Below, piece by piece: positions 33,089 to 41,746 of a DNA stretch of 48,391 nt. The stretch comes from Bacteroidota bacterium (GTDB lineage: Bacteria > Bacteroidota > Bacteroidia > 2-12-FULL-35-15). The position numbers and the translations under genes are program-made. The first letter of the stretch is position 1. Each line of letters starts with the position of its first letter. The notes under the pieces were generated by a model that saw only the letters and a list, made by a program, of their open reading frames with translations, had not been told where the DNA came from and did not search any database. The stretch is taken from contig JAHEXZ010000034.1 of the NCBI GenBank assembly GCA_023251835.1, positions 1 to 48,391 on the forward strand, written 5' to 3'.

Positions 33089-33610
33089 ATGATAACGATT
33101 ATAGCAGGTACGAACAGGCTAGAGAGCAATACGTTGAAAGTTGCAAAGCATTACCAGCGATTGATTGAAAATCGAGGTTTGCAGGCTAAACTTTTATCAT
33201 TGGAAAAAGTTCCTGTTGATCTTGCTTTTAATGAATTGTATGGTAATCGATCCGTTGCTTTTCAAGAAATTCTGAATGAGTATATTATTCCGTCCCGTAA
33301 ATTTGTAATCATAGTTCCTGAATACAATGGAAGTTTCCCGGGAATATTGAAAACTTTTATTGATGCTATACATCCTGACTTGCTGAGAGGAAAGAAAGCT
33401 GCATTTGTTGGTGTTTCCAGTGGCAGGGCTGGTAATCTGAGAGGAATGGAGCATTTAACAGGTGTTTTGATGTACCTGGGTGTGTTTGTTCATCCTAACA
33501 GGTTGCCTGTTTCAGGCATTTTGACATTATTAGATAGCCAGGGAAACCTAAAGGATGAGAATACAAAAACAGTGTTGGAAAAGCATGCAGGCGATGTTGT
33601 GAATTGGTAA
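33089..33610 (+). CDS. NADPH-dependent FMN reductase family protein
   Basis: 173 residues, flavodoxin-like fold. The flavin phosphate loop is IIAGTNRLESNTLKVA; the FMN-ring contact is VPEYNGSFPGILKTFIDA; GKKAAFVGVSSGRAGNLRG follows. It is a cytosolic quinone, chromate or azo-type reductase by family; its substrate is unknown. The start ATG 33089 overlaps no alternative. The gene stands alone between two repeat-rich gaps. Confidence 0.9.
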   Translation: MITIIAGTNRLESNTLKVAKHYQRLIENRGLQAKLLSLEKVPVDLAFNELYGNRSVAFQEILNEYIIPSRKFVIIVPEYNGSFPGILKTFIDAIHPDLLRGKKAAFVGVSSGRAGNLRGMEHLTGVLMYLGVFVHPNRLPVSGILTLLDSQGNLKDENTKTVLEKHAGDVVNW

Positions 33611-33640
33611 GAAATTTTCACTTAGTAAAGTTTTCAAAAT

Positions 33641-33765
33641 AACTTCCTCAATCCACGCACATATTTCGACAAGCCCAATATGACTCACGCGCGGTCAGTC
33701 AGAGCTAGTTTACCCTGAGCAAAGTCGAAGGGAAGACTGTGGGTGGCAATTTGAAAATGAATCAT
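33641..33765. repeat. Diverged relative of the 155-bp MITE-like element
   Basis: Aligned with 9707-9805: CAATCCACGC, TTCGACAAGCCCA, GACTCACGCG, TCAGTCAGAGCT, CCTGAGCAAAGTCGAAG, TGGGTGGCAATTTGAAAAT in the same order as in the intact copies. The terminal TTATAC arms are not recognisable, so it is an old or partial copy. Confidence 0.65.
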
Positions 33766-33796
33766 ATTTCTTTTGTCGAAGTTATATTGAAAATTT

Positions 33797-33852
33797 CTCT
33801 TATATACTGAGCGAATGGGTTTGCTGGTTTTTGTATACCCATTCAGTCGAAG
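33797..33852. repeat. Hairpin element with TATACTGA/TCGAAGTATA ends
   Basis: GAATGGGT (33811-33818) and ACCCATTC (33835-33842) form the inner stem; the ends are TATACTGA and TCGAAGTATA. It resembles 47283-47306 read on the other strand (TATACTGAGCGAATG-GTTTGC). Confidence 0.55.
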
Positions 33853-33864
33853 TATACACTCCAT

Positions 33865-34347
33865 TTAAGGTATAATTGAATTTATCCGGTATTCAATATT
33901 TCCATTTCTTTTCTTAAAAAATTTTTCAAAATTTTCGCTGCTTATTTCGAGGTTTTTATCAGGAAAGGCAATTGTTATGTTTTTCAAATTGACCCGGTCA
34001 TTGGTTGTTTTCTGGTTATGATTTTCATAATGGTCGTTTGTCAAACTTCCCATTATTATTACACTTTTTGCAGGTAATGTTATTCCAATGTTGTATAATG
34101 AACTATCTGAATCTATAACAGGAAACTTACTACTCCAGTCAATATCACCGGAAGGATTGAGTTGATAAACAGCCGGCTCTGTATCAAACGTACCAAATCC
34201 ATTGTTAGATTCATTAAGTGTATAATTAATTGTAATTGGGAAGTTTGTTTCATTAACAATAATAAAATATTCCTGCCAGGAGCAGCCACCGAAAAAGGGG
34301 AGAAGCAGCAGAAAAAGATATAAACAACGCAATTTCAATCTTAACAA
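33865..34347 (-). CDS. Putative lipoprotein of unknown function
   Basis: 160 residues. A hydrophobic leader ends in the lipobox LPFFGGC, so the mature protein would be lipid-anchored at Cys22. The rest is beta-rich (VNETNFPITINYTLNES) with no recognised domain. The start is TTG: an in-frame TAA lies two codons upstream and there is no ATG before the leader. A second TTG three codons later is possible. Confidence 0.6.
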   Translation of the reverse strand: MLRLKLRCLYLFLLLLPFFGGCSWQEYFIIVNETNFPITINYTLNESNNGFGTFDTEPAVYQLNPSGDIDWSSKFPVIDSDSSLYNIGITLPAKSVIIMGSLTNDHYENHNQKTTNDRVNLKNITIAFPDKNLEISSENFEKFFKKRNGNIEYRINSIIP

Positions 34348-34360
34348 AATGTTTTATGGA

Positions 34361-34412
34361 GATATGAAAACCGGATATACTGGCTTTTGAGACAGCCTCA
34401 AGCCGAAGTATA
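34361..34412. repeat. Hairpin element after the alpha-oxoamine synthase gene
   Basis: GGCTTTTGAG and CTCAAGCC form an imperfect stem. The ends TATACTGG and GCCGAAGTATA match the family at 33021 and 33797. It could act as a weak terminator for the minus-strand synthase gene; there is no T-run. Confidence 0.5.
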
Positions 34413-34414
34413 AA

Positions 34415-35659
34415 CTAAAACACTGCAATTTTATCTGATATATATTGCCCGGATTTTAATTTATCAACAATTTTTGAAAATGCATCAATTGTATAATTTA
34501 CATCTTCAATGGTGTGAACAGCAGTAGGTATAATCCGTAAAATAATCATTCCTTTGGGAACTACCGGATATACTACCATTGAGCAGAAAATATTAAAATT
34601 TTCGCGTAAATCCAAAATCAGGTTGGTTGCTTCGGGGATAGAACCATTCATATACACAGGTGTTACAGGGGAGTTGGTTACTCCAATTTCAAATCCTGCT
34701 TTCTTCAATCCACTTTGCAATGAACGGGTAATTTCCCACAATTTATTTTTTAATTCGGGTTTAGAACGCATTAATTCTAATCGTTTTAATGCTCCTGCAA
34801 CTAATGGCATTGGTAATGATTTTGCAAATATTTGTGACCGCATGTTGTAGCGCAGGTATTCGATGATTTGTTCATCGCTCGATAAAAAACCACCTATAAG
34901 TGCAAATGATTTGGCAAATGTTCCGAAATAAATATCAATACCATCCTGGCAGCCCTGTTCCTGGCCTGTTCCACCACCTGTAGCACCCATAGTACCAATA
35001 CCATGAGCATCGTCAACAAATAAACGGAACTGGTATTTTTTCTTTAAAGCTACAATTTCTTTCAGTTTACCCTGGTCGCCACGCATACCAAACACTCCTT
35101 CTGTAATTACCAGGATAGACCCATTTTGTTCTTCGGCCAGTTTAGTAGCACGTTGCAACTGTTTTTCACAATCTTCCATATCATTATGCTTAAATACATA
35201 ACGTTTGCCCATATGTAAACGTACACCGTCCAATATACAGGCATGTGCTTCGGCATCATATACAATAACATCATGGCGGTCAACCAGACAATCAATAGCG
35301 GAAACCATAGCCTGGTAGCCAAAATTACAGAGTATGGTACTTTCTTTCTGAACAAAGGCCGACAGCTCTATTTCTAATTGTTCATGTAAACCAGAATTAC
35401 CACTCATCATACGGGCACCCATTGGCATTGCAAAACCATATTTGGCTGCGGCATCAGCATCTGTTTTACGTACTTCGGGATGGTTAGCCAATCCCAGATA
35501 ATTATTTAAACTCCAGTTTAAACGTTCTCTACCACGAAAAATCATACGTGGTGCTATATCACCTTCTAATTTAGGAAATGTAAAATAACCATGCGACTCT
35601 TTGGCGTGCATTCCTATCGGACCACGGTTGGCTTTGATTTTCTCAAATAAATCTTTCAT
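34415..35659 (-). CDS. Alpha-oxoamine synthase family PLP enzyme (serine palmitoyltransferase / KBL-like)
   Basis: 414 residues from ATG 35659; a longer frame from a TTG at 35698 is less likely. Fold type I PLP enzyme: NNYLGLANHPEV, GNSGLHEQLE, DAEAHACILDG, DDAHG (Asp217) and GTFAKSFALIGG with the PLP Lys250. Family members condense an amino acid with an acyl-CoA: glycine C-acetyltransferase, BioF, serine palmitoyltransferase or cysteate acyltransferase (sulfonolipids). The sphingolipid or sulfonolipid role is attractive in Bacteroidota, but the sequence alone does not decide. No lipid genes are adjacent. Confidence 0.87.
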   Translation of the reverse strand: MKDLFEKIKANRGPIGMHAKESHGYFTFPKLEGDIAPRMIFRGRERLNWSLNNYLGLANHPEVRKTDADAAAKYGFAMPMGARMMSGNSGLHEQLEIELSAFVQKESTILCNFGYQAMVSAIDCLVDRHDVIVYDAEAHACILDGVRLHMGKRYVFKHNDMEDCEKQLQRATKLAEEQNGSILVITEGVFGMRGDQGKLKEIVALKKKYQFRLFVDDAHGIGTMGATGGGTGQEQGCQDGIDIYFGTFAKSFALIGGFLSSDEQIIEYLRYNMRSQIFAKSLPMPLVAGALKRLELMRSKPELKNKLWEITRSLQSGLKKAGFEIGVTNSPVTPVYMNGSIPEATNLILDLRENFNIFCSMVVYPVVPKGMIILRIIPTAVHTIEDVNYTIDAFSKIVDKLKSGQYISDKIAVF

Positions 35660-35888
35660 AATAAATAGTGTTTTTAGGGTAGCTCTGCTTCTTTTCAAAC
35701 CACGAAATTAAACTATTACAGCTTATCTTCAAAAACTTTTTTAGTTTATATATGTGTGAAAGCCATGCAACCGCCAATAAAAATAAATTATATACGCATG
35801 AAACTATGTAATAATTTTTGTTTGTATAACATGAGTTATCATTTATAAAAAAATAGTACCTTGGAAACCTCCTATGTTCTGATTAAAA

Positions 35889-36464
35889 ATGGATAAGCTT
35901 AGAAAATACAAATTAATATTAGCTTCAAAATCACCAAGAAGGCAGTATTTGCTGAAAGAGCTTGGGCTTGATTTTGAAGTATACACTAAAGAAACTGATG
36001 AAAGTTTTCCGCATGACTTAAAGGCACAGGAAATACCGTTATACCTTTGCCGGAAAAAAGCGGATGCATTTGATAAAGAACTAACAGATAACACCATTGT
36101 AATCACGGCTGATACTATTGTCTGGATTGAAGGTCAGGTACTCAACAAACCCGAAAATTTTAATGATGCTGTACGGATGTTGAAGCTGCTTTCTGGTAAA
36201 AAACATCAGGTATATACCGGAGTTTGTTTAAAATCAAAGTATAAAACAAAAACACTTTATGCCCAAACGGATGTTTACTTCAAAGAATTATCGCGGGAGG
36301 AAATAGAATACTACATCATTAATTTTAATCCTTACGATAAAGCTGGTGCCTATGGTGCCCAGGAATGGATAGGATATATTGCAGTTGAAAAAATAGCAGG
36401 CTCATATTTTAATGTGATGGGGCTGCCAGTAAGGGAAGTATATGAGGAGTTGATGAGGTTCTGA
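35889..36464 (+). CDS. maf: Maf-family nucleoside triphosphate pyrophosphatase
   Basis: 191 residues. The signature ILASKSPRRQYLLKELG is at the N-terminus, followed by ITADTIVWIEGQVLNKP and YDKAGAYGAQEWIGY. These enzymes hydrolyse dTTP/UTP or modified nucleotides and affect septation. Converges with the PapD-like gene (7 bp). Confidence 0.95.
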   Translation: MDKLRKYKLILASKSPRRQYLLKELGLDFEVYTKETDESFPHDLKAQEIPLYLCRKKADAFDKELTDNTIVITADTIVWIEGQVLNKPENFNDAVRMLKLLSGKKHQVYTGVCLKSKYKTKTLYAQTDVYFKELSREEIEYYIINFNPYDKAGAYGAQEWIGYIAVEKIAGSYFNVMGLPVREVYEELMRF

Positions 36465-36471
36465 ATATTTT

Positions 36472-37338
36472 TTATTCAAGAGTAAATTCTATTTCGGCAG
36501 TTTGTAATTCGTCTTTATTACCAAAATCAAGCACGGCCATTGCTGAATATTTGCCTTTTTCAAGTTCTTTAGGTAATTCGAAGCGTAATTCTTTTTCGTA
36601 TCCCGGAAAAATACTAAATTGTTTTACTTTTAATTTGCTTTGCCTTCCGGTAAGGATGCTGGTAAGCTCAATATAATACAAACAATAGCCAATTCCATCA
36701 CCGGTATTTTTAGCTTTCATCACCAATGTATTACCATTTTTAGGTCCCGCTTTTACATATTTCATTGATTGTATTTCAACACTGTTTACAGCTACATTAG
36801 GAGGGTTTTGAAATACATTAACTCCAAAGCTCATTCCTGCACTTATGCCCATTCCCATTGTATTAATGTTTGTGTTAGGTGCTTGTAATTTTGGTCTTTC
36901 AATAACCTGGTCTATGATTAGGGTTGTCCACATGGCGATAGCATAAATGTCTCCAGGAGGAATATCGAGGGTTACGCTGATTGTTTTTGCCTCATAAGGT
37001 TTTAATTCTATCAGAGTAGGAGATACTACAACGTATTTTGAAAGTGCATTACGATAATCTGATTTTACACCAACATCCTGCTGTCCATCCTGTCCTAAAC
37101 CATAATCCTGAAAAGTAACCTGGTAAGTTATCTTTTTTTTAGTGTCATTGGTAATCTTTATTGTTTTGGTTTGGGTTGTTCCAGGTTTTGTATTAAAACG
37201 CAGGGTAGATGGAGAAACAGAAACACCTGTTTCTATTTCATTCTGATTACCTGATGTCGGATTGCCGGTGCCTTGAGCAATAGATAATGTAATTTGCATT
37301 ATGCACGCAAGGCTCATTAAAATAATTTTTTGTAACAT
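36472..37338 (-). CDS. Secreted PapD-like / immunoglobulin-fold protein of unknown function
   Basis: 288 residues with a signal peptide (KIILMSLACIMQITLSIAQG). The first domain (about 35-125) looks like the N-terminal immunoglobulin fold of periplasmic chaperones or the DUF916 type (GVSVSPSTLRFNTKPG... KTIKITNDTKKKITYQVTF, ...LKPYEAKTISVTLDIPPG). A middle Asn/Met-rich linker leads to a second beta domain (about 165-288). No sorting domain or lipobox. A chaperone or adhesin-assembly role is inference only. Confidence 0.65.
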   Translation of the reverse strand: MLQKIILMSLACIMQITLSIAQGTGNPTSGNQNEIETGVSVSPSTLRFNTKPGTTQTKTIKITNDTKKKITYQVTFQDYGLGQDGQQDVGVKSDYRNALSKYVVVSPTLIELKPYEAKTISVTLDIPPGDIYAIAMWTTLIIDQVIERPKLQAPNTNINTMGMGISAGMSFGVNVFQNPPNVAVNSVEIQSMKYVKAGPKNGNTLVMKAKNTGDGIGYCLYYIELTSILTGRQSKLKVKQFSIFPGYEKELRFELPKELEKGKYSAMAVLDFGNKDELQTAEIEFTLE

Positions 37339-37507
37339 ATTAAGGGGTTTTTTTGTTATTCTTTAAACGCTGCATAGTGTTTTCCGTAAAAATACTAAAA
37401 CAATCCATAGTTTGCTCCAATTGTACGGTAATATGAAAAAATTGGTTTTGTTTTTTGTGGAAAGAATACAGTTATTTTATAAAGCAAATTAATTTTTCTT
37501 AAATAAA

Positions 37508-37537
37508 TTGTAAATCCAATCTGTTTGCTTATATTTG
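37508..37537 (+). promoter_or_regulatory. rpmE promoter
   Basis: TTG (37508-37510), a 19-bp spacer and TATATTTG (37530-37537), an exact -7 box. The leader before ATG 37567 is about 22 nt, AAAAGTAAAAGAA-rich. Confidence 0.65.
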
Positions 37538-37566
37538 CAGTCCGAAAAAATATAAAAGTAAAAGAA

Positions 37567-37824
37567 ATGAAAGCAGGAATTCACCCGGAAAATTATCGTT
37601 TAGTGGTATTTAAAGATTTAAGCAACGATTATGCTTTTTTGACTAAATCATGTGTAGAAACGAAAGAAATTATTAAATGGGAAGACGGCAATGAATATCC
37701 GGTTGTGAAATTAGAGATTTCGCACATGTCGCATCCTTTTTATACGGGTAAAGTTAAATTGGTAGATACAGCTGGTCGCGTTGATAAATTCCGCACCCGT
37801 TACGCTAAAAAAGAAGGTAAATAA
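37567..37824 (+). CDS. rpmE2: 50S ribosomal protein L31, type B (zinc-free)
   Basis: 85 residues from ATG 37567 ([18 protein letters not shown]). It has the type B sequence ([20 protein letters not shown]) and only one Cys, so the zinc-binding CxxC of type A L31 is absent. It binds between 50S and 30S. Its own promoter and terminator make it monocistronic. No type A copy is in the window. Confidence 0.95.
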   Translation: MKAGIHPENYRLVVFKDLSNDYAFLTKSCVETKEIIKWEDGNEYPVVKLEISHMSHPFYTGKVKLVDTAGRVDKFRTRYAKKEGK

Positions 37825-37849
37825 TTATTACCTTTATAAGGTTAAAAGA

Positions 37850-37887
37850 ATCCCTCACCAATACTGTTGGTGGGGGATTTTTGCTTT
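37850..37887 (+). terminator. Rho-independent terminator of rpmE2 (possibly bidirectional)
   Basis: A 12-bp stem ATCCCTCACCAA / TTGGTGGGGGAT (37850-37861 and 37867-37878, loop TACTG, one mismatch) followed by TTTTTGCTTTTTATTT. The minus-strand gene ends at 37888, so the same hairpin may serve both. Confidence 0.92.
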
Positions 37888-39327
37888 TTATTTGTGCAGG
37901 CTGATTTTTTTTGTGAGTAATTTTTCCGGTAACTGAACTGTTAAAAAATATAGTCCGGGTTCTGTGCCTCTCAAATCAATAACCTTGTTATGGCCGTAAC
38001 TGACTTTTTCGGAAAAAACAACCTGGCCTAACATATTGCTTATATTCATTGTGGTTTCATTAACAGGCATTTTATCCAGTTTAATATATATGATGCCGTC
38101 AGAAGGGTTGGGATAAATATCAATGGAATTATTACTATAATCATCAACAGCTACAGTGGTGCTCAACGTACCGATAGAATTTAGTTTGAGCATCATAATT
38201 TCATCGGTAGAGCTGAAGCTTTCTGTATGTCCGATGGCGATGAAGCCACCATCTGATGTTTGCCGGGCTGTATAACAATGTTCGTGGTCTGCACCACCAT
38301 AATGCTGGGTCCAGAGAGTATCACCTGACGTATTTATTTTAATAAGCCACATATCAGGATTGACCCATCCAAAGCTGCGGCTATGTCCGGCAATAATATA
38401 TCCTTCGTCAGAAGTAGGCTGAATCATTTTGCCGGTATCTTTTTTATCGCCTCCATAGTTTTTGTCCCAGATAATGGTACCATTATTACTTGTTTTGACT
38501 ATTTTTATATCTACATCACCTGCACCTGAGCTGCTATCGCGAATACAAAACATCAAACTACTATCACTATTTTCCAGGGTGAATATTCCCTCATCATACA
38601 ATACCCCTCCAATAGCCCGGGTCCACAACGTATCTCCGGTTGAATTTGTTTTTACTATCCAGGCATCACTATTTCCATGACCATAGCTATATGTTTGGCC
38701 AATCATAATATATCCGCCATCTGCACATTGCTTCACTGAAGCACCGGCTTCATAAGCTCCACCACCATATTCTTTGCTCCATATAACATCGCCATCAATA
38801 TTGATTTTTGTCAGGTAAGCATTGTAATCAGGTGTGGCAAGGCCATTTGTAAAACCCACTATCATATAGTTATCATCAGCAGTAGGTACTATTTCCCGGC
38901 CTTGCTCATTTCCATAGCTTCCATAAGTTTTTGTCCATAAAGTATCACCAGATGTGTTTATCTTTAACAGGTAGGTATCGTAATCGCCTCCACCAAAACT
39001 TTGTGAATAGCCTAATACGAAATAATTTCCATCATTTGCTTTTAATATACAACTTGCAAAGTCAGGTAATGCACCTCCGTATGATTTTGTCCATTCAATA
39101 TCCCCTAAGCTATTGGTTTTAAAAATGTATACATCGGTATCCTCAAAAATGTTATTGGTGGTCATTCCTACTGCAATATATCCTCCATCACTGGTTGGTA
39201 GTACATCTAATCCATCCTTATCGTAAAAACTGGAATATACTTTCTGAAAAGTAACCTGGCTAAGAATAACGGAAGGCAAAAAATATATTGCCATTGCAGC
39301 TAAGTAATTTTTGTAATTCATTTTCAT
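37888..39327 (-). CDS. T9SS-exported repeat protein (propeller-like), type A sorting domain
   Basis: 479 residues. A signal peptide (NYLAAMAIYFLPSVILS) is followed by about seven repeats of near 50 residues with the core DGGYIxxGxTxSxGxGDxDxYLxKxNxxGDTLWTKxYGG (about 45-385), which probably fold as a propeller. The end is a T9SS type A sorting domain (DIYPNPSDGIIYIKL... TKKISLHK). It is exported to the cell surface or medium. Function unknown. It is 13 bp downstream of the SBBP/Big_5 gene on the same strand, so the two are likely co-transcribed. Confidence 0.9.
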   Translation of the reverse strand: MKMNYKNYLAAMAIYFLPSVILSQVTFQKVYSSFYDKDGLDVLPTSDGGYIAVGMTTNNIFEDTDVYIFKTNSLGDIEWTKSYGGALPDFASCILKANDGNYFVLGYSQSFGGGDYDTYLLKINTSGDTLWTKTYGSYGNEQGREIVPTADDNYMIVGFTNGLATPDYNAYLTKINIDGDVIWSKEYGGGAYEAGASVKQCADGGYIMIGQTYSYGHGNSDAWIVKTNSTGDTLWTRAIGGVLYDEGIFTLENSDSSLMFCIRDSSSGAGDVDIKIVKTSNNGTIIWDKNYGGDKKDTGKMIQPTSDEGYIIAGHSRSFGWVNPDMWLIKINTSGDTLWTQHYGGADHEHCYTARQTSDGGFIAIGHTESFSSTDEIMMLKLNSIGTLSTTVAVDDYSNNSIDIYPNPSDGIIYIKLDKMPVNETTMNISNMLGQVVFSEKVSYGHNKVIDLRGTEPGLYFLTVQLPEKLLTKKISLHK

Positions 39328-39340
39328 AATGTTTGATGTT

Positions 39341-41644
39341 TTATTGCACTACAATTTTTTTCCTAATCTTTATTAAATCTGCTGTCATAATCTCAACAAA
39401 GTAAATTCCTTTTGCTTGTGTTGACAGGTTGATAACAAATTCGGATGATGTTTTGTAGAGTTCTTTATTAGCAATTTGTCCAAAACAATTTGTAATGGTT
39501 ATTTTGATATTTTTTGTATCTGTATTATTTAAATTAAGGGTAAAAATGCCGGTTCCTGGATTGGGATAAATAGTATAATTTTCATTGGCAATATATTCTT
39601 TTATTGTAGTTGGGATATCAATTGTAAAATTCCATGTTGTTGAATCATTTATTCCCAGGTAATTGTTATTGGCTGTATCTTTAAATACTCCTGCCACCAT
39701 TTCTATATTTACCAAGGCATTAGGAGTAAAATCATCAGCATCAATAGTAACTATATTATTTGCTATAGTTACATTTGCTCCTGCCACATCAACTGTTTGG
39801 GTAACAATGCCTCCTTCCTTAATAAGGATGTTTCCTGTTCCTTTTTGTATATTTTTATTAAAAGTTATTGTCAGGTCTGCATTGCCGGGTATGTTAATGG
39901 CATTATCGGGAGGATTGTAGTTGATAACAACAGGTGTATCGGCAACGGTAAAATTCCATGTTGTTGAATCATTTATTCCCAGGTAATTGTTATTTGCCAT
40001 ATCTTTAAATACTCCTGCCGCCATTTCTATATTTACCAAGGCATTAGGAGTAAAATCATCAGCATCAATAGTAACTATATTATTTGCTATAGTTACATTT
40101 GCTCCTGCCACATCAACTGTTTGGGTAACAATGCCTCCTTCTTTAATAAGGATGTTTCCTGTTCCTTTTTGTATGTTCTTATTAAAAGTTATTGTCAGGT
40201 CTGTATTGCCGGGTATGTTAAAGGCATTGTCGGGAGGATTATAGTTAACCACAGTAGGTGCTATGGTATCAGTTCCCTGTGTGATTTTAGTGATAAAAAC
40301 ATCTGTTCTGCTATATGGGGTAATGGTATCGTTACCAAATACACCTCCTGCAAGCAAAGCTCCGGTGGCGTATATATTGCCATAAGCATCACTACAGATA
40401 GCGTTTCCAGATTCATAGCTGAGCAGTTCTATAGAATCAGCAACACCACTTACAGCTATAGCCCACTCAAAATCACCCGTATTGCTCAGTTTGGCCATAA
40501 ATATCTCAGAACTGTCAACTCCGGCAAGTGTATAGGAGCCAAATGTTGCTGTTAAAGAAAACTGTCCGGTGATATACAGATTGCTGCCATCACAACCAAT
40601 ACCTCTGGCTCTGTCAATTAATTGGCCTCCTGCAGATTGTGCCCATAATGCATTGCCGGATGTATCATAACAAACAATAAATATTTCTGTCTGACCAGTG
40701 GTTATTAATGGAATTGTGTCAAATAACGCATAAGCATTATACTCACCGGTGATGTATATTTTTCCGACAGTATCCATTGTTAAAGACCAGCCTACGTCAT
40801 CATAATCGCTGCCTGCAGATTTAACCCAGATAAGGTTTCCATCGGGTGCATATTTGGCAAGGAATAAATTTACATATCCATTAGAGCTGGCTAAAGTAGT
40901 GGATTCGAAAAGTGCATTGTCTGCATGCATACCTGTAATGTATACATTACCATCAGCATCGCATTTAACCGATTTTGCTTCGTCTCTGCCAGTGCTTCCG
41001 GCATGTTTTACCCACTGGAAGTTGCCAAGGCTGTCGTATTTAGCTAAGAATATATCTTTTCCCCCGTGCCCCGTAATGGCGATTCCACCGAAAGTGGCAT
41101 TGTTTTCATAGAGTCCGCAGATGAATACATTGCCATTATTATCAGCAGCAATCCCCATGGCTTTATCATTATAATCCCCCCCCGCACTTCGTGCCCATAA
41201 AAGGTTTCCATCAAGATCATATTTCGCAAGAAAAACATCATTATCGCCAATGCAGGTTAAGGTAACAGTAGAGCTGTCAAAATAGATACTATTCCCATAT
41301 CCTTCTATTTCACCTGCTATATATAGATAAGAACCATCACAATAGAGAGCCTGGGCATAATCTCCCAATGGCCCTCCTGCGGTAGTTATCCAAACCAAAT
41401 CTCCGGAAGAAGTATATTTGGCGAGATAGCTATCATGGTTTCCATGGTCGGGTAATAGGATTCCACTAAAATCAGCATTCATCTCATATTTTCCTGCTAC
41501 ATAAACATTACCTAAGGTATCAGTTGCTATTCCATTTCCATAGTCATACGCCCATAAACCTTCGCGCTTTGTCCATTCAAAGTTTTGTGCATTAAGGTTG
41601 GCAATCAATAAATTAGAAGTAATGGTCAGGTATATTTTTTTCAT
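39341..41644 (-). CDS. T9SS-exported SBBP-repeat protein with two Ig-like (Big_5) domains
   Basis: 767 residues. A signal peptide (YLTITSNLLIANLNAQ) leads into about eight SBBP-type beta-propeller repeats (about 30-455; GNVYVAGxY, SGDLVWxxxAGG). Two Big_5 domains follow (about 465-675), almost identical: in about 100 residues I count four differences. A T9SS type A sorting domain (YTIYPNPGTGIFTLNL... RKKIVVQ) closes the protein. It is a surface or secreted protein of unknown target. It is the first gene of a likely two-gene transcript with the one at 37888. Confidence 0.9.
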   Translation of the reverse strand: MKKIYLTITSNLLIANLNAQNFEWTKREGLWAYDYGNGIATDTLGNVYVAGKYEMNADFSGILLPDHGNHDSYLAKYTSSGDLVWITTAGGPLGDYAQALYCDGSYLYIAGEIEGYGNSIYFDSSTVTLTCIGDNDVFLAKYDLDGNLLWARSAGGDYNDKAMGIAADNNGNVFICGLYENNATFGGIAITGHGGKDIFLAKYDSLGNFQWVKHAGSTGRDEAKSVKCDADGNVYITGMHADNALFESTTLASSNGYVNLFLAKYAPDGNLIWVKSAGSDYDDVGWSLTMDTVGKIYITGEYNAYALFDTIPLITTGQTEIFIVCYDTSGNALWAQSAGGQLIDRARGIGCDGSNLYITGQFSLTATFGSYTLAGVDSSEIFMAKLSNTGDFEWAIAVSGVADSIELLSYESGNAICSDAYGNIYATGALLAGGVFGNDTITPYSRTDVFITKITQGTDTIAPTVVNYNPPDNAFNIPGNTDLTITFNKNIQKGTGNILIKEGGIVTQTVDVAGANVTIANNIVTIDADDFTPNALVNIEMAAGVFKDMANNNYLGINDSTTWNFTVADTPVVINYNPPDNAINIPGNADLTITFNKNIQKGTGNILIKEGGIVTQTVDVAGANVTIANNIVTIDADDFTPNALVNIEMVAGVFKDTANNNYLGINDSTTWNFTIDIPTTIKEYIANENYTIYPNPGTGIFTLNLNNTDTKNIKITITNCFGQIANKELYKTSSEFVINLSTQAKGIYFVEIMTADLIKIRKKIVVQ
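39624..40250. repeat. Direct repeat of about 300 bp, period 324 bp
   Basis: The two halves 39624-39930 and 39948-40250 encode the twin Big_5 domains of the T9SS protein. They differ at few bases, including synonymous sites, which suggests recent duplication or gene conversion. Confidence 0.9.
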
Positions 41645-41690
41645 ATTTTTATTTGATTATGAATACTGATACCCATTGATACTGTTTTCA

Positions 41691-41719
41691 CAAACATATA
41701 CTTTGATATATCTGCCAAA
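41691..41719 (-). promoter_or_regulatory. Possible promoter of the SBBP/Big_5 T9SS gene
   Basis: On the minus strand TTTG (41716-41719), a 17-bp spacer and TATGTTTG (41691-41698), an exact -7 box about 46 bp before the ATG at 41644. The spacer is slightly short. Confidence 0.4.
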
Positions 41720-41746
41720 TCTTAATTTTCGTTGACAGAGCCTTTT

